A DNA stretch of 39,510 bases, taken from a virus. Every line of letters starts with the position of its first letter. Position 1 is the stretch's first letter. Below are positions 28,603 to 35,697 of this stretch, in pieces. The stretch spans positions 1-39,510 of IMG/VR virus record IMGVR_UViG_3300045253_000045, one strand, 5' to 3'. The notes under the pieces are model-generated. The model saw only the letters and a program-made list of their open reading frames with translations. It did no database searches and was not told the DNA's origin. The translations under genes and the position numbers were made by a program.

Positions 28603-29825
28603 GTCTGGTTCACCGGCTGATAGCAGCTCGTGCAGCAGGAAAACGACCAGGCGATGGCGGCATGGGGCGTCTGCGGCACCGTGGCGAGGTCAGTACCGCA
28701 GCCGAGGCAGTGGTCGACGATCGCCCTCTCTTTGGTATGCGGTACCCGCAGCCAGTAGGTCTTCGTTGACCCGTCCGGCTCAGGCGTCGAGTTCAGCACC
28801 TCGACGACACGCATCGGTTCGGGAGCAGTCGCCGCCCAGAGCTTGCCCCAATCATCGGTTCCCACGACCTTCGCCTTGGCGAGGGCCATGTACCGCTCAG
28901 CCCCGATCCGCTCGACGAGGGCACGGCGTACCTCGGCGTTCGGCTCATCGCTAATGCGCTTGGCGGTGACGAGTTCGGCTGGTGTCTCGATCGCCTCCTG
29001 CGGAACGCGGGTGCCGTGCCAGGACCACACGCCCCAGCCATCGGGGTAGACGATCGCGGGGCCGTCTTCGCAGTGGAGTCGGTTACGTTCGTCGCGGCGG
29101 ATGCGCAGCGGACGTTCTGTGAGGAGGACCGCGCCGCGGAAGGGCCACCACCAGCCGGCCGACTTCGCAACCTCGCTCAGCCCGTCGAGCGGGTGCGTCA
29201 GATCAGACAGGCCGAACCGTGAGAAGGCGTCGTAGTAGCCGAGCCAGCCGGCGTCGTGTTGCCCGTAGACAGCGCGATAGACCTGATCCCAGACCTGACC
29301 CCAGACCTGACCCCCGACCTGATCCCCGACCTGACCCCCGACCTGATCCCTGACCTGATCCCAGACCTGATCCCTGACCTGATCCCAGACCTGATCCCTG
29401 ACCTGACCCCTGACCTGACCCCAGACCTGATCCCCGACCTGATCCCAGACCTGATCCCCGACCTGACCCCCGACCTGATCCCTGACCTGATCCCAGACCT
29501 GATCCCCGACCTGATCCCCGACCTGACCCCCGACCTGATCCCTGACCTGATCCCAGACCTGATCCGATCCGTCCTTGGACATTCGTTCGAGGAGCTGTCG
29601 GAGGTACTCCGCGCCGACCACGCCCTGCAATGGTGAATCGAGCCACACCACAACCGCGGGTGGCGGGAGGTGCGCGGCGGCGTAAGCCGCCCGCACCCCC
29701 GCTAGCGCACGGTCTCGATCCGCTCGGTCCGTCGAAAGCCCGATGCCTAGCCATTCCTCACGGATGGTCGGGAGCATCGCCTCCTGGTCGGGCGTGAGCT
29801 TGTCCAGACGCTTCCGGGCGGGCAT
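28599..29825 (-). CDS. DUF6745-like protein with a 24-unit (D/G)QV(W/R/G) repeat
   Basis: 408 residues. The N-terminal 90 residues are helical. Residues about 88-183 consist of 24 tetrapeptides D/G-Q-V-x, where x is W, R, G or, in the last unit, Y, coded by a 12-bp minisatellite. The next region matches the DUF6745 group as I know it: [40 protein letters not shown] and [18 protein letters not shown], where N-x-E-V-R-R is the usual core. The C-terminus carries CLGCGTD and SCCTSCYQ, probable zinc ligands. This family often has such runs, but its function is unknown. The next upstream gene encodes a protein that I have seen beside this family in bacterial genomes. Confidence 0.75.
   Translation of the reverse strand: MPARKRLDKLTPDQEAMLPTIREEWLGIGLSTDRADRDRALAGVRAAYAAAHLPPPAVVVWLDSPLQGVVGAEYLRQLLERMSKDGSDQVWDQVRDQVGGQVGDQVGDQVWDQVRDQVGGQVGDQVWDQVGDQVWGQVRGQVRDQVWDQVRDQVWDQVRDQVGGQVGDQVGGQVWGQVWDQVYRAVYGQHDAGWLGYYDAFSRFGLSDLTHPLDGLSEVAKSAGWWWPFRGAVLLTERPLRIRRDERNRLHCEDGPAIVYPDGWGVWSWHGTRVPQEAIETPAELVTAKRISDEPNAEVRRALVERIGAERYMALAKAKVVGTDDWGKLWAATAPEPMRVVEVLNSTPEPDGSTKTYWLRVPHTKERAIVDHCLGCGTDLATVPQTPHAAIAWSFSCCTSCYQPVNQT
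29277..29564 (-). repeat. 12-bp minisatellite, 24 copies, in the DUF6745-like gene
   Basis: On the minus strand each unit is GRT CAG GTC DGG. Only two bases vary: the second base of the first codon (A or G, giving Asp 17 times and Gly 7 times) and the first base of the fourth codon (T, A or G, giving Trp 8, Arg 6, Gly 9). The last unit ends in Tyr. No synonymous change is seen in the 288 bp. Confidence 0.95.
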
Positions 29826-29828
29826 CGG

Positions 29829-30149
29829 TCAGTCGACGACTGGCCGGATCGCCATGTCCGAAGTGAACTCACGCCCGACAATGACCCGATACTCGCCCGG
29901 AGCGATGGCGATCGCGCCGTGCTCCTCATGGGTGAGCGTTGCACCCGAGCCGACGATGCGGAGGAACCGCTCGTTCTCGGCCGTGGACAGGAGCGTCGCG
30001 GTTGGGGCGGCAATCGCGTGCGAGTGGCCGGTGACCTCGCCGTATGCGAGCACGACGCGGCCGTTGTCGCGGGCTACCGTCGTGGTGCCCTCCGGGATCA
30101 CGTCGACTGGGATGAGGAACACGTCCCCCTGGCGCTGGGGCTGGTTCAC
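29829..30149 (-). CDS. Conserved protein that accompanies the DUF6745-like gene
   Basis: 106 residues from GTG 30149, chosen for the strong AAAGGAG at 30161-30155. ATG 30182, inside ATGA, would add eleven residues. GDVFLIPVDVIPEG, VVLAYGEVTGHSHAI, ATLTHEEHGAIAI and PGEYRVIVGREF are the conserved blocks, with two His-rich segments (GHSH and HEEH) that could form a metal site. I recall proteins of this pattern next to DUF6745 proteins in bacterial genomes, so the two probably work as a pair. Function unknown. Confidence 0.7.
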   Translation of the reverse strand: MNQPQRQGDVFLIPVDVIPEGTTTVARDNGRVVLAYGEVTGHSHAIAAPTATLLSTAENERFLRIVGSGATLTHEEHGAIAIAPGEYRVIVGREFTSDMAIRPVVD

Positions 30150-30178
30150 GGTGCGGCTCCTTTCGCTATCGGTGCGAC

Positions 30179-30955
30179 TCATGCCGCACTCGGTTCCGGG
30201 AATAGTCCATCGATCTCGGCCTGCTCCGTTGGGGTCAGGTCACGGGCTGCATCCACGTCAGGCGGCACGATCAGATCGTTGAGCAGGTCGAACCGCTGCG
30301 CGTCGCTGTAGGACTTCGGCTCGATGCCAGGGAACAGGACAGCCCCGCGGGCAACGGCGTCAGGGCCGGAGATCTCAGCCCGCTCGAGCGCGGCGAGGAA
30401 GTCGTCTCGGCTGATGCCGGTCTGTGTCTCCACCTCTGCGCGCTTGGCGGCAGCGCGCTCGGCCAAGGATGGTGCGGCTGCGGACTTCGACTCGCCCGCC
30501 GTTTCCGGGATGTCCCACCGCTCTTCCATGACTGGCGCGGCGACATCGAACGCCCTGCGGAGGGCCATGACCTCCGCCACCTTCACCGCCATCTCCGGGG
30601 CGAACTTCTGGTTGCCACCCGTCGTCGGGTAGCGGCCACCGTAGGTGAACGGGCGGGTCATGTCCTTGCGGTAGACCGAGCAGGACGCCCGCCAGAAGCC
30701 ATCGCGGATCTCGGGCTCGGTCGTCTCGATGCCGTCGAGCTGCCCGGAGCGGTGCGCGACGTGGAGCAGCCCGTCGCGGGTGATGTAGGGCCGGCCCTCG
30801 ATCATCACGAGGTGCTTGAGCATCGTGTCGAGCTCGTACTTGGCGGCGATGGCGAGGGCGAGCTCGCGCTGCTCGGGCTGGAGCCGGTCGAAGCCGACCG
30901 CCTTCAGGAGCGCGAGTTCGCGGGGGTCGGTTGTGGTGAGCGCCTTCTCAGGCAT
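30179..30955 (-). CDS. RecT-like single-strand annealing protein
   Basis: 258 residues. The core, LALAIAAKYELDTMLKHLVMI, GRPYITRDGLLHVAHRSGQ and then MAVKVAEVMALRRAFDVAAP, is the pattern of phage RecT-type recombinases: the Y-x-I-T-R-D-G-L, the central aromatic strands and the K-x-A-E-x-x-A-L-R-x-A-F helix. The C-terminal 90 residues are Ala/Glu-rich. It follows the YqaJ-type exonuclease gene, its standard partner, at a 4-bp distance. Together they would recombine or circularise phage DNA. Confidence 0.83.
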   Translation of the reverse strand: MPEKALTTTDPRELALLKAVGFDRLQPEQRELALAIAAKYELDTMLKHLVMIEGRPYITRDGLLHVAHRSGQLDGIETTEPEIRDGFWRASCSVYRKDMTRPFTYGGRYPTTGGNQKFAPEMAVKVAEVMALRRAFDVAAPVMEERWDIPETAGESKSAAAPSLAERAAAKRAEVETQTGISRDDFLAALERAEISGPDAVARGAVLFPGIEPKSYSDAQRFDLLNDLIVPPDVDAARDLTPTEQAEIDGLFPEPSAA

Positions 30956-30959
30956 CTGG

Positions 30960-31886
30960 TCACTCCTTGTCGCTTACCAGCCGGAACGGGCGGAAGCCGT
31001 CCTTGACGCTGGTGTGGATGCCGACGAGCGCGGTTCGCTCAGGCTCGGCGAGTTGTCGGAGCAGTCCGGCCGCCAGATTCTTCCAGTCGGTGTCCTCCCG
31101 ATCCTTCGTGCGCTTCCAGGTCGCATGCCAGCCGCTGCCCCGCAGGACCGCGGCATCGCCCATCCGGGCCGTGATCGCCGTCTTGAGCGCCTTCTCGGTC
31201 TGCTCCAACGACTCGATCTGCGCCCGTGTGTCGAATAGTGCCAGAGCCGCAGCCTCGAGATCAGCGTCTGCCGCAATCTCCGAGCCGTCATCGTTTGGAT
31301 GGTCGCGGCGTACCCGCGCATCGTCGCGGCCGAAGTCGCCGCCGAACAGGAGCCGCTTGCGGAAGTCCGCAGCGACCGCCACGAGATTGTCGAAGGTGGC
31401 CGGATCGAAGGGAACCTCGAACGTCGAGAGGTCATCGTCTCCGAGCAGCACCGCAACGTCTGCCACCGGGTAGCCCGTCACGCCGAGCTGCCACATGACT
31501 TGGGCCTCGATGTCCTGCGGCAGACCGTCCGCGAACCGGCTCCGGCTGCCCGACCGCTTGGCCTCTACCAGTCGCTTCTCACCGACGACCCGGAAGTCCG
31601 GGGATGCGCCGGCCCATTCGATAGTCGGATGGATGGCAAGCCCCGTCCAGGCGCGCACGCGCTTGCCGGTAGCCTCGGTGTACGCCTCACCGATCAGCGG
31701 TTGCAGCGCGGTGCCGGCGCGCATCCGAAGCGAAGACACGGACGGTTCGGACAGCCCGCGCTTCTCGTCGGCCAGATCCGCCTCGCACTTGTACGGGCTG
31801 ATCCCGAGTAGCACCGGGATGTCCGTGGCGGTCACGAGCTCGCGCCGCGCTGCGAGCCATTCGGGCGAGCCCTGACGAAGCGTCAT
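30960..31886 (-). CDS. YqaJ-type/lambda-exonuclease-family nuclease
   Basis: 308 residues from ATG 31886 (ATGA overlap). GSPEWLAARRELVTATDIPVLLG is the opening block of YqaJ exonucleases, and the metal sites appear as WAGASPDFRVVGEKRLVEAKRS (D, then E-x-K) and as EAQVMWQLGVTGYPVADVAVLLG. It would resect 5' ends for the RecT-like protein. The C-terminal 120 residues add a helical part with a coiled coil (FDTRAQIESLEQTEKALKTA) and DTDWKNLAAGLLRQL. The pair forms a two-gene recombination module. Confidence 0.88.
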   Translation of the reverse strand: MTLRQGSPEWLAARRELVTATDIPVLLGISPYKCEADLADEKRGLSEPSVSSLRMRAGTALQPLIGEAYTEATGKRVRAWTGLAIHPTIEWAGASPDFRVVGEKRLVEAKRSGSRSRFADGLPQDIEAQVMWQLGVTGYPVADVAVLLGDDDLSTFEVPFDPATFDNLVAVAADFRKRLLFGGDFGRDDARVRRDHPNDDGSEIAADADLEAAALALFDTRAQIESLEQTEKALKTAITARMGDAAVLRGSGWHATWKRTKDREDTDWKNLAAGLLRQLAEPERTALVGIHTSVKDGFRPFRLVSDKE

Positions 31887-32362
31887 CGGACGTGCCCCCA
31901 TAGCCGACCGGCTCGTACACTGCCAATCGTCCCCGTTGAGACGCCGAAGCGGCTCGCGAGTTCAGCCCTAGAAGCGCGCGGCGACTGACGGATCGCTCTG
32001 ACAGCATCAGTCGTCAGTTTGGCGAGAGGATGCCGCTCGCCTCGGTGATCGACGCTGCGCCCTTTCCGGGAGGCGTCGCGCTGGTTGTCGGTGTTCGTGC
32101 CGAGCCAGAGGTGTCGCGGATTCACGCACGGAGGGTTGTCGCAGGTGTGACGGATTTGGAGGCCGACCGGGATTGGCCCATAGGTGAGTTCGTAAGCGAC
32201 TCGGTGAGCCGCCAGGACTCGCGGCCAATCGTGGAACTGTCCGTAGCCGCCGCGCTTATTGAACCGACTCCTGACCCACGGCCAACAGCCGTCAACGTCA
32301 GATGTATCGACACCCGACCAGAACCGCTCCTCCAAGCCGAGGACGCGCCGCGTTCCGCTCAT
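31883..32362 (-). CDS. HNH homing endonuclease (second copy)
   Basis: 159 residues. DGCWPWVRSRFNKRGGYGQF, IRHTCDNPPCVNPRHLWLGT and DNQRDASRKGRS give the full HNH homing core, then GERHPLAKLTTDAVRAIRQ and a helix-turn-helix end (SRAELASRFGVSTGTIGSV). It shares layout with the nuclease at 26542-27033. Such genes insert beside essential genes. Here it interrupts the path from the HNH-like protein to the exonuclease. Confidence 0.87.
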   Translation of the reverse strand: MSGTRRVLGLEERFWSGVDTSDVDGCWPWVRSRFNKRGGYGQFHDWPRVLAAHRVAYELTYGPIPVGLQIRHTCDNPPCVNPRHLWLGTNTDNQRDASRKGRSVDHRGERHPLAKLTTDAVRAIRQSPRASRAELASRFGVSTGTIGSVRAGRLWGHVR

Positions 32363-32511
32363 GCCTGAGTCAGGTCCTTGGCGCGCAGATGCTTACGCCA
32401 CTCCGGTTCCCACCGGACACGATGCTCGGCGCAGAACCGCTGGTCGGGGTAGGCCGGTGCACGCTTGCAGCCTTCTGCTGCGCAGCGGCGGAGGGCTTCG
32501 GAAAGGGTCAC
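32359..32511 (-). CDS. 50-residue zinc-finger protein
   Basis: GTG 32511 forms GTGA with the upstream stop, and its TGA forms ATGA with the HNH gene. LRRCAAEGCKRAP and QRFCAEHRVRW give C-x4-C and C-x2-H ligands. The rest is basic and Trp-rich. Function unknown. Confidence 0.6.
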   Translation of the reverse strand: MTLSEALRRCAAEGCKRAPAYPDQRFCAEHRVRWEPEWRKHLRAKDLTQA

Positions 32512-32933
32512 GCTGCGGGCTCCTTCTCGATCTCCGCGATCAGCGCGTGAGCTGCCGCGCGTTCCTCATCGGTTCGGAAGGCGCGCCATAGGTAGCCAAG
32601 CGTCTTCAGAAGGTGCTTGGGCATCGACCAGTCGCCAAACGAGCGGTATTGCCAGTTTGGGTGGTTCCGGCCCGTGGCGATGGCATACGCGCGGGCTCCG
32701 CGCTCCCACGAGGGCACCCGAGCCCGTGACCCATGACGTACCTGATGGCAGCCGCGGCAGAGCCACACGACATCGAGGACGTGCGCCTCGTCATAGCCGT
32801 TGTGATGGTGCCCCTGAAGCGGCCCCTCAGTCCCGCAGTCCTGGCAGGTCGTCGCCTTCGTCAGGCGTCCGCTCTTGACCGCTCGCGTTACGAGGGAGAC
32901 GGCACGGGGTCCACCACGTTCGGCGTAGTTCAC
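32508..32933 (-). CDS. HNH-like zinc-binding protein
   Basis: 141 residues from GTG 32933 (GTGA). TCQDCGTEGPLQGHHHNGYD and VVWLCRGCHQVRHG form the C-x2-C, H-H, C-x2-C-H frame of an HNH-type fold, in which the H-H-x-x-Y/G-D part is typical of a large phage family. The C-terminal half is helical (KHLLKTLGYLWRAF, then EERAAAHALIAEIE). Whether it cuts DNA is unknown. Confidence 0.68.
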   Translation of the reverse strand: MNYAERGGPRAVSLVTRAVKSGRLTKATTCQDCGTEGPLQGHHHNGYDEAHVLDVVWLCRGCHQVRHGSRARVPSWERGARAYAIATGRNHPNWQYRSFGDWSMPKHLLKTLGYLWRAFRTDEERAAAHALIAEIEKEPAA

Positions 32934-33097
32934 GCCGCACCTCGCAGGTGTTCGCGCCGGTACCGTTCGACTTCCTCAGAGGTCAGGTACCAGTCGCGCC
33001 CGAGCTTCGTCGCCGTGAGCTTGCGCTTGGCGATCTGCTGACGAAGGGTGGACGCGGCAACACCGAGGGTCTTCGCCGCTTCCGGTAGGGTCATCAT
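32930..33097 (-). CDS. Excisionase-like (MerR/HTH_17) DNA-binding protein, first early gene
   Basis: 55 residues from ATG 33097 (or 33094). TLPEAAKTLGVAASTLRQQIAKRKLTA and KLGRDWYLTSEEVERY are the two halves of the small winged-helix excisionase/HTH_17 family. The start sits just 9 bases from a perfect -10 box, so the mRNA probably has almost no leader. An upstream TTG in the same frame is the -35 box and is not the start. With no integrase in the genome, it is more likely an early regulator than an excisionase. Confidence 0.8.
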   Translation of the reverse strand: MMTLPEAAKTLGVAASTLRQQIAKRKLTATKLGRDWYLTSEEVERYRREHLRGAA

Positions 33098-33106
33098 GTC
33101 GCGAGG

Positions 33107-33136
33107 ATCATACGCGCTGCGTGTACGCGCTGTCAA
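33107..33136 (-). promoter_or_regulatory. Consensus sigma-70 promoter of the early operon
   Basis: TTGACA at 33136-33131 and TATGAT at 33112-33107 are separated by 18 bases. The expected transcription start, near 33100, is only about three bases before ATG 33097, so the message is leaderless or nearly so. It faces the long run of early genes. Confidence 0.8.
33111..33132. promoter_or_regulatory. Direct repeat in the promoter spacer (possible operator)
   Basis: TACGCGCTG occurs at 33111-33119 and again at 33124-33132, a 13-bp spacing, filling the gap between the -35 and -10 boxes. Bound protein would block RNA polymerase, so it is a candidate operator, perhaps for the small HTH protein encoded just downstream. 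Confidence 0.5.
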
Positions 33137-33172
33137 TACCCTTTCGTCGCGGAGTGCGCTAGTACCTTCGGG

Positions 33173-33292
33173 CTAACGCAGGACTGCGACCACGATCATT
33201 CCGGTGATCGCCAACATCCCGAGCACCATCGACATGAACCACAGGTCCATGAGCCTTTGGTGGCGTCGCCTGCTCTCGGTGAGTTCGTCCAT
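33173..33292 (-). CDS. 39-residue membrane protein at the end of the structural operon
   Basis: ATG 33292, five bases after the SGNH gene stop. A charged start (DELTESRRRHQRLMD) is followed by one span (MVLGMLAITGMIVVAVL). Last gene before the early promoter. A 36-bp gap follows. No clear terminator hairpin is seen in it. Confidence 0.55.
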   Translation of the reverse strand: MDELTESRRRHQRLMDLWFMSMVLGMLAITGMIVVAVLR

Positions 33293-33297
33293 CGTGC

Positions 33298-34380
33298 TCA
33301 GATGATACGCGCTGTGATGGCATTGGAGATCGCGATCATTCCGGCATCGTTCGGGTGCTCCAGGTCGGCGTTGTAGAGCGGCCCTGACGGTGGCACGGTG
33401 TAGCCGCCGAAGATCGGGTTCAGATCGACGTAGGCGAGGTTGCCGTCCGACGCCACCAGCGCGGCGAGACCGGCAACATAGTCGGACCACGGTAGGCCGG
33501 GTGTGTCGCTGCCCTGCATCTCCGCGACCAGCAGCACCGAGGGCGTCGGTGAGCTGGCGCCCCGGACGTTGGCAATCAACGTCGTGAGGTTGGCGATGTA
33601 CGTCGCCACCGAGACGCTCGTGGCCCACTCGTTCCGCCCGAGCATGATGATCGCGAGATCGGGCGAGATGTTCCCGAGCAGGTCGATCCAGTTCGGGAAG
33701 GAGCCGTTGATATAGTCGGAGGTCCTGTAGCCCGAGTGCCCGCCTTCCCAGACACGGAACCCCGAGGTCTCCGTCCCGTTGTAAAAGATGATCCCCTCGA
33801 TCGGCACGTAAGCGGTGTCGGGCGTGATGACGACCGAATGGCTCGCGGCTGAGAGTCCTGTCACGGTCACGAGGCGCCCGCCAAGGACTGTCGCATGGAG
33901 CGCGGACACGGTCGTCGGTGCGCCGCCGTCGACTGCGTACTTGAACGATCCGAATGAAGCCCCTGACGGCCCCGTCGTATAGACGATCGAGAAGCCCGTG
34001 CAGACTCCAGCGATCGTCATGGATTCGCCGGCGAAGATCACGTTGGTCTTGCGACCCAGCCCCCAATCCGTGTCCGGGTTGGGGTTGACGAGCGTCCACG
34101 GCAGGGGATACGTCGGCGGATCCCCCGGTGTCCCGAAGGAGCCTGGTCGGTAGATCGCCGTGTGCCCGCCGTAGTTCGCCTCGAGCGCGGCTGCGAGCTT
34201 GTCGACCCACGTATTCGCCGAGGTCGTTGCCTGGTAGCCCTCGGTGATCGAATCGCCAATACAGACGATGTCCACCGGCGACGATGCCTTCGTCACGACG
34301 GCCGCGCGCCATTGCGTGAGGCCGGGGAGCGTGAACGGTCCGCCACCTCCCGCAGCGAGAAGCAGTCGCCGCCCGAGCAC
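33298..34380 (-). CDS. Tail-associated SGNH hydrolase
   Basis: 360 residues from GTG 34380, overlapping the upstream TAG by one base. The N-terminal 30 residues, GRRLLLAAGGGGPFTLPGL, look like a short attachment segment. The SGNH fold shows VCIGDSITEGY (Ser44), IIMLGRNEW in place of G-x-N-D, and DLEHPNDAG with Asp339 and His342. A beta-rich insertion separates the first and second blocks (about 110-205). Placed in the tail-fibre group, it probably removes acyl groups from, or opens, host surface polysaccharide. It differs in size and architecture from the single-domain SGNH enzyme at 7062. Confidence 0.86.
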   Translation of the reverse strand: MLGRRLLLAAGGGGPFTLPGLTQWRAAVVTKASSPVDIVCIGDSITEGYQATTSANTWVDKLAAALEANYGGHTAIYRPGSFGTPGDPPTYPLPWTLVNPNPDTDWGLGRKTNVIFAGESMTIAGVCTGFSIVYTTGPSGASFGSFKYAVDGGAPTTVSALHATVLGGRLVTVTGLSAASHSVVITPDTAYVPIEGIIFYNGTETSGFRVWEGGHSGYRTSDYINGSFPNWIDLLGNISPDLAIIMLGRNEWATSVSVATYIANLTTLIANVRGASSPTPSVLLVAEMQGSDTPGLPWSDYVAGLAALVASDGNLAYVDLNPIFGGYTVPPSGPLYNADLEHPNDAGMIAISNAITARII

Positions 34381-35393
34381 TAGGTGGCGACGTAGCGGTA
34401 GGAGATGGTCGTCTGCGTGTAGAGGGTTCCGGGCGTGCCGGTCTTCGTCCAGAGGACACCCACCAGGAAATTAGAGGTTCCGAGGAGCGCCGCGACCGAC
34501 GTTGCCGTCGATTGGCGGTACGTGTCAGAGGCTCCCGAGTTGATGTTGACCGTGTCGATCGTGGTGTTGCCGGGGGTCGAGGCCACCACGCCCACCCACT
34601 TGTGCGAGCCCGAGAGCGCAGTTCCGCCGTTGACGTAGAACCATGTCTGTGACGACACCATCCAGATGTCGGAGCCGGCCCACACCGGAGATGGGGCCCG
34701 CCACGTCTGGACGCTCTGCGTCGCGCTGATCGGGGTGAACGCATCCTGGTTGGTGAGCATCATCTGGTTCAGCTGCACCGACAGCCACCGCGTTCCGTCG
34801 TAGTAGAACTCCATACCCAGATCGGTTCGCCAGTAGCGGTCGCCGGTGAGCTTCGAGCCTGGAAACGAGGTACCGGAGTTCCACGCCACGGCCCCGTTGA
34901 TGACCGAGTACGCCGCGCCCGCTGCACCAACTGCAAGGCGCCCCGGTGTACCCAACGAGCCGCCCACGATGGTGTCCTGCGCGGTCGTCATGGGGTTCGT
35001 CAACGCCGCGCCTGCGAGGTCCACCGGGTAGATGACCGCGTCAGGCGTCGCGCCCGACGACAGGAAGCGCATGAACGTCCCGACGGCGCGCGTTGCGCCT
35101 ACGTCCGCAGCCTGCTTCGCCACGGTGTGCGTCGCACCGAAGTCGAGTCGTGTCACCGAACCCGACGTGTTGACGAGCGACGTGTAGCCGAGGGTGCGGA
35201 TGCGGCCAATGCCGTTCGAGGCGATCGTCTCCTGCGCCACCCCTGCCGCCAGAAGCGAGGCGGCGGAGGTCGTCGTGGTGAACGAATCGTTGGTCGTGCT
35301 GTCGTAGATGACAACATCACCGAGGACCACCTGACCGCCCGACTTGTTGGTCATCGGGACATCGACCGCTCGGCCGTAGGAATTCGCTGCCAT
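34380..35393 (-). CDS. Tail fibre or receptor-binding protein
   Basis: 337 residues, low in Cys and rich in Gly, Ser, Thr and Val. The N-terminal half has DVVIYDSTTNDSFTTTTSAA, typical of particle-surface proteins, and the middle contains AVAWNSGTSFPGSKLTGDRYWRTDLGMEFYYDGTRWLS in outline, a known sequence type in tail fibres. The C-terminal 130 residues look like a beta-sandwich. It sits in the fibre group after the hub protein. Its receptor is unknown. Confidence 0.68.
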   Translation of the reverse strand: MAANSYGRAVDVPMTNKSGGQVVLGDVVIYDSTTNDSFTTTTSAASLLAAGVAQETIASNGIGRIRTLGYTSLVNTSGSVTRLDFGATHTVAKQAADVGATRAVGTFMRFLSSGATPDAVIYPVDLAGAALTNPMTTAQDTIVGGSLGTPGRLAVGAAGAAYSVINGAVAWNSGTSFPGSKLTGDRYWRTDLGMEFYYDGTRWLSVQLNQMMLTNQDAFTPISATQSVQTWRAPSPVWAGSDIWMVSSQTWFYVNGGTALSGSHKWVGVVASTPGNTTIDTVNINSGASDTYRQSTATSVAALLGTSNFLVGVLWTKTGTPGTLYTQTTISYRYVAT

Positions 35394-35400
35394 CAGATCC

Positions 35401-35697
35401 TCACAAGGCTACGTAGATGTCGGCGGTGGTGACTCCCGCCGCGGTGAGATAGCAGTTCGTGCCGTCAGCCGGAGCGGATTCGTAGATGAACGACACGCCG
35501 CGTGGCACGACGATGACCACCGTTGGCGTCCCGGCGAGGCCGTGCGCGATCGAAGTCTGGGTGATCTGCACCGCCTGCGCGGTGAGCTTCGTCAGGCCTG
35601 CTCCGGCGTGGGTATGCGGCACCTGCGCGATCGGCACGGTGTTCGTCCCGGTCAGCGCACCAGCCAATGACGCGAGGCGTTCGTTCGGCGTTGGCAT
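35401..35697 (-). CDS. Small tail-region protein
   Basis: 98 residues starting at the overlap TGATG with the upstream fibre gene. PTPNERLASLAGALTG, then HTHAGAGLTKL, a His-rich turn, and a beta-rich end. The beta pattern and position suggest a fibre or fibre cap. Not recognised. Confidence 0.6.
   Translation of the reverse strand: MPTPNERLASLAGALTGTNTVPIAQVPHTHAGAGLTKLTAQAVQITQTSIAHGLAGTPTVVIVVPRGVSFIYESAPADGTNCYLTAAGVTTADIYVAL

Noticed and set aside
29256-29636. Plus-strand frame coding a repeating LIPDLTPDL peptide
   Set aside because: It is the complement of the minisatellite in the minus-strand gene, and no start context or flanking sequence supports it.
32930-33136. TTG start at 33136 for the HTH protein
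   Set aside because: This TTG is the first part of the -35 box TTGACA, so it precedes the transcription start.
33137-33172. Terminator between the structural operon and the early promoter
   Set aside because: I found no GC-rich stem followed by a T-run on the minus strand.
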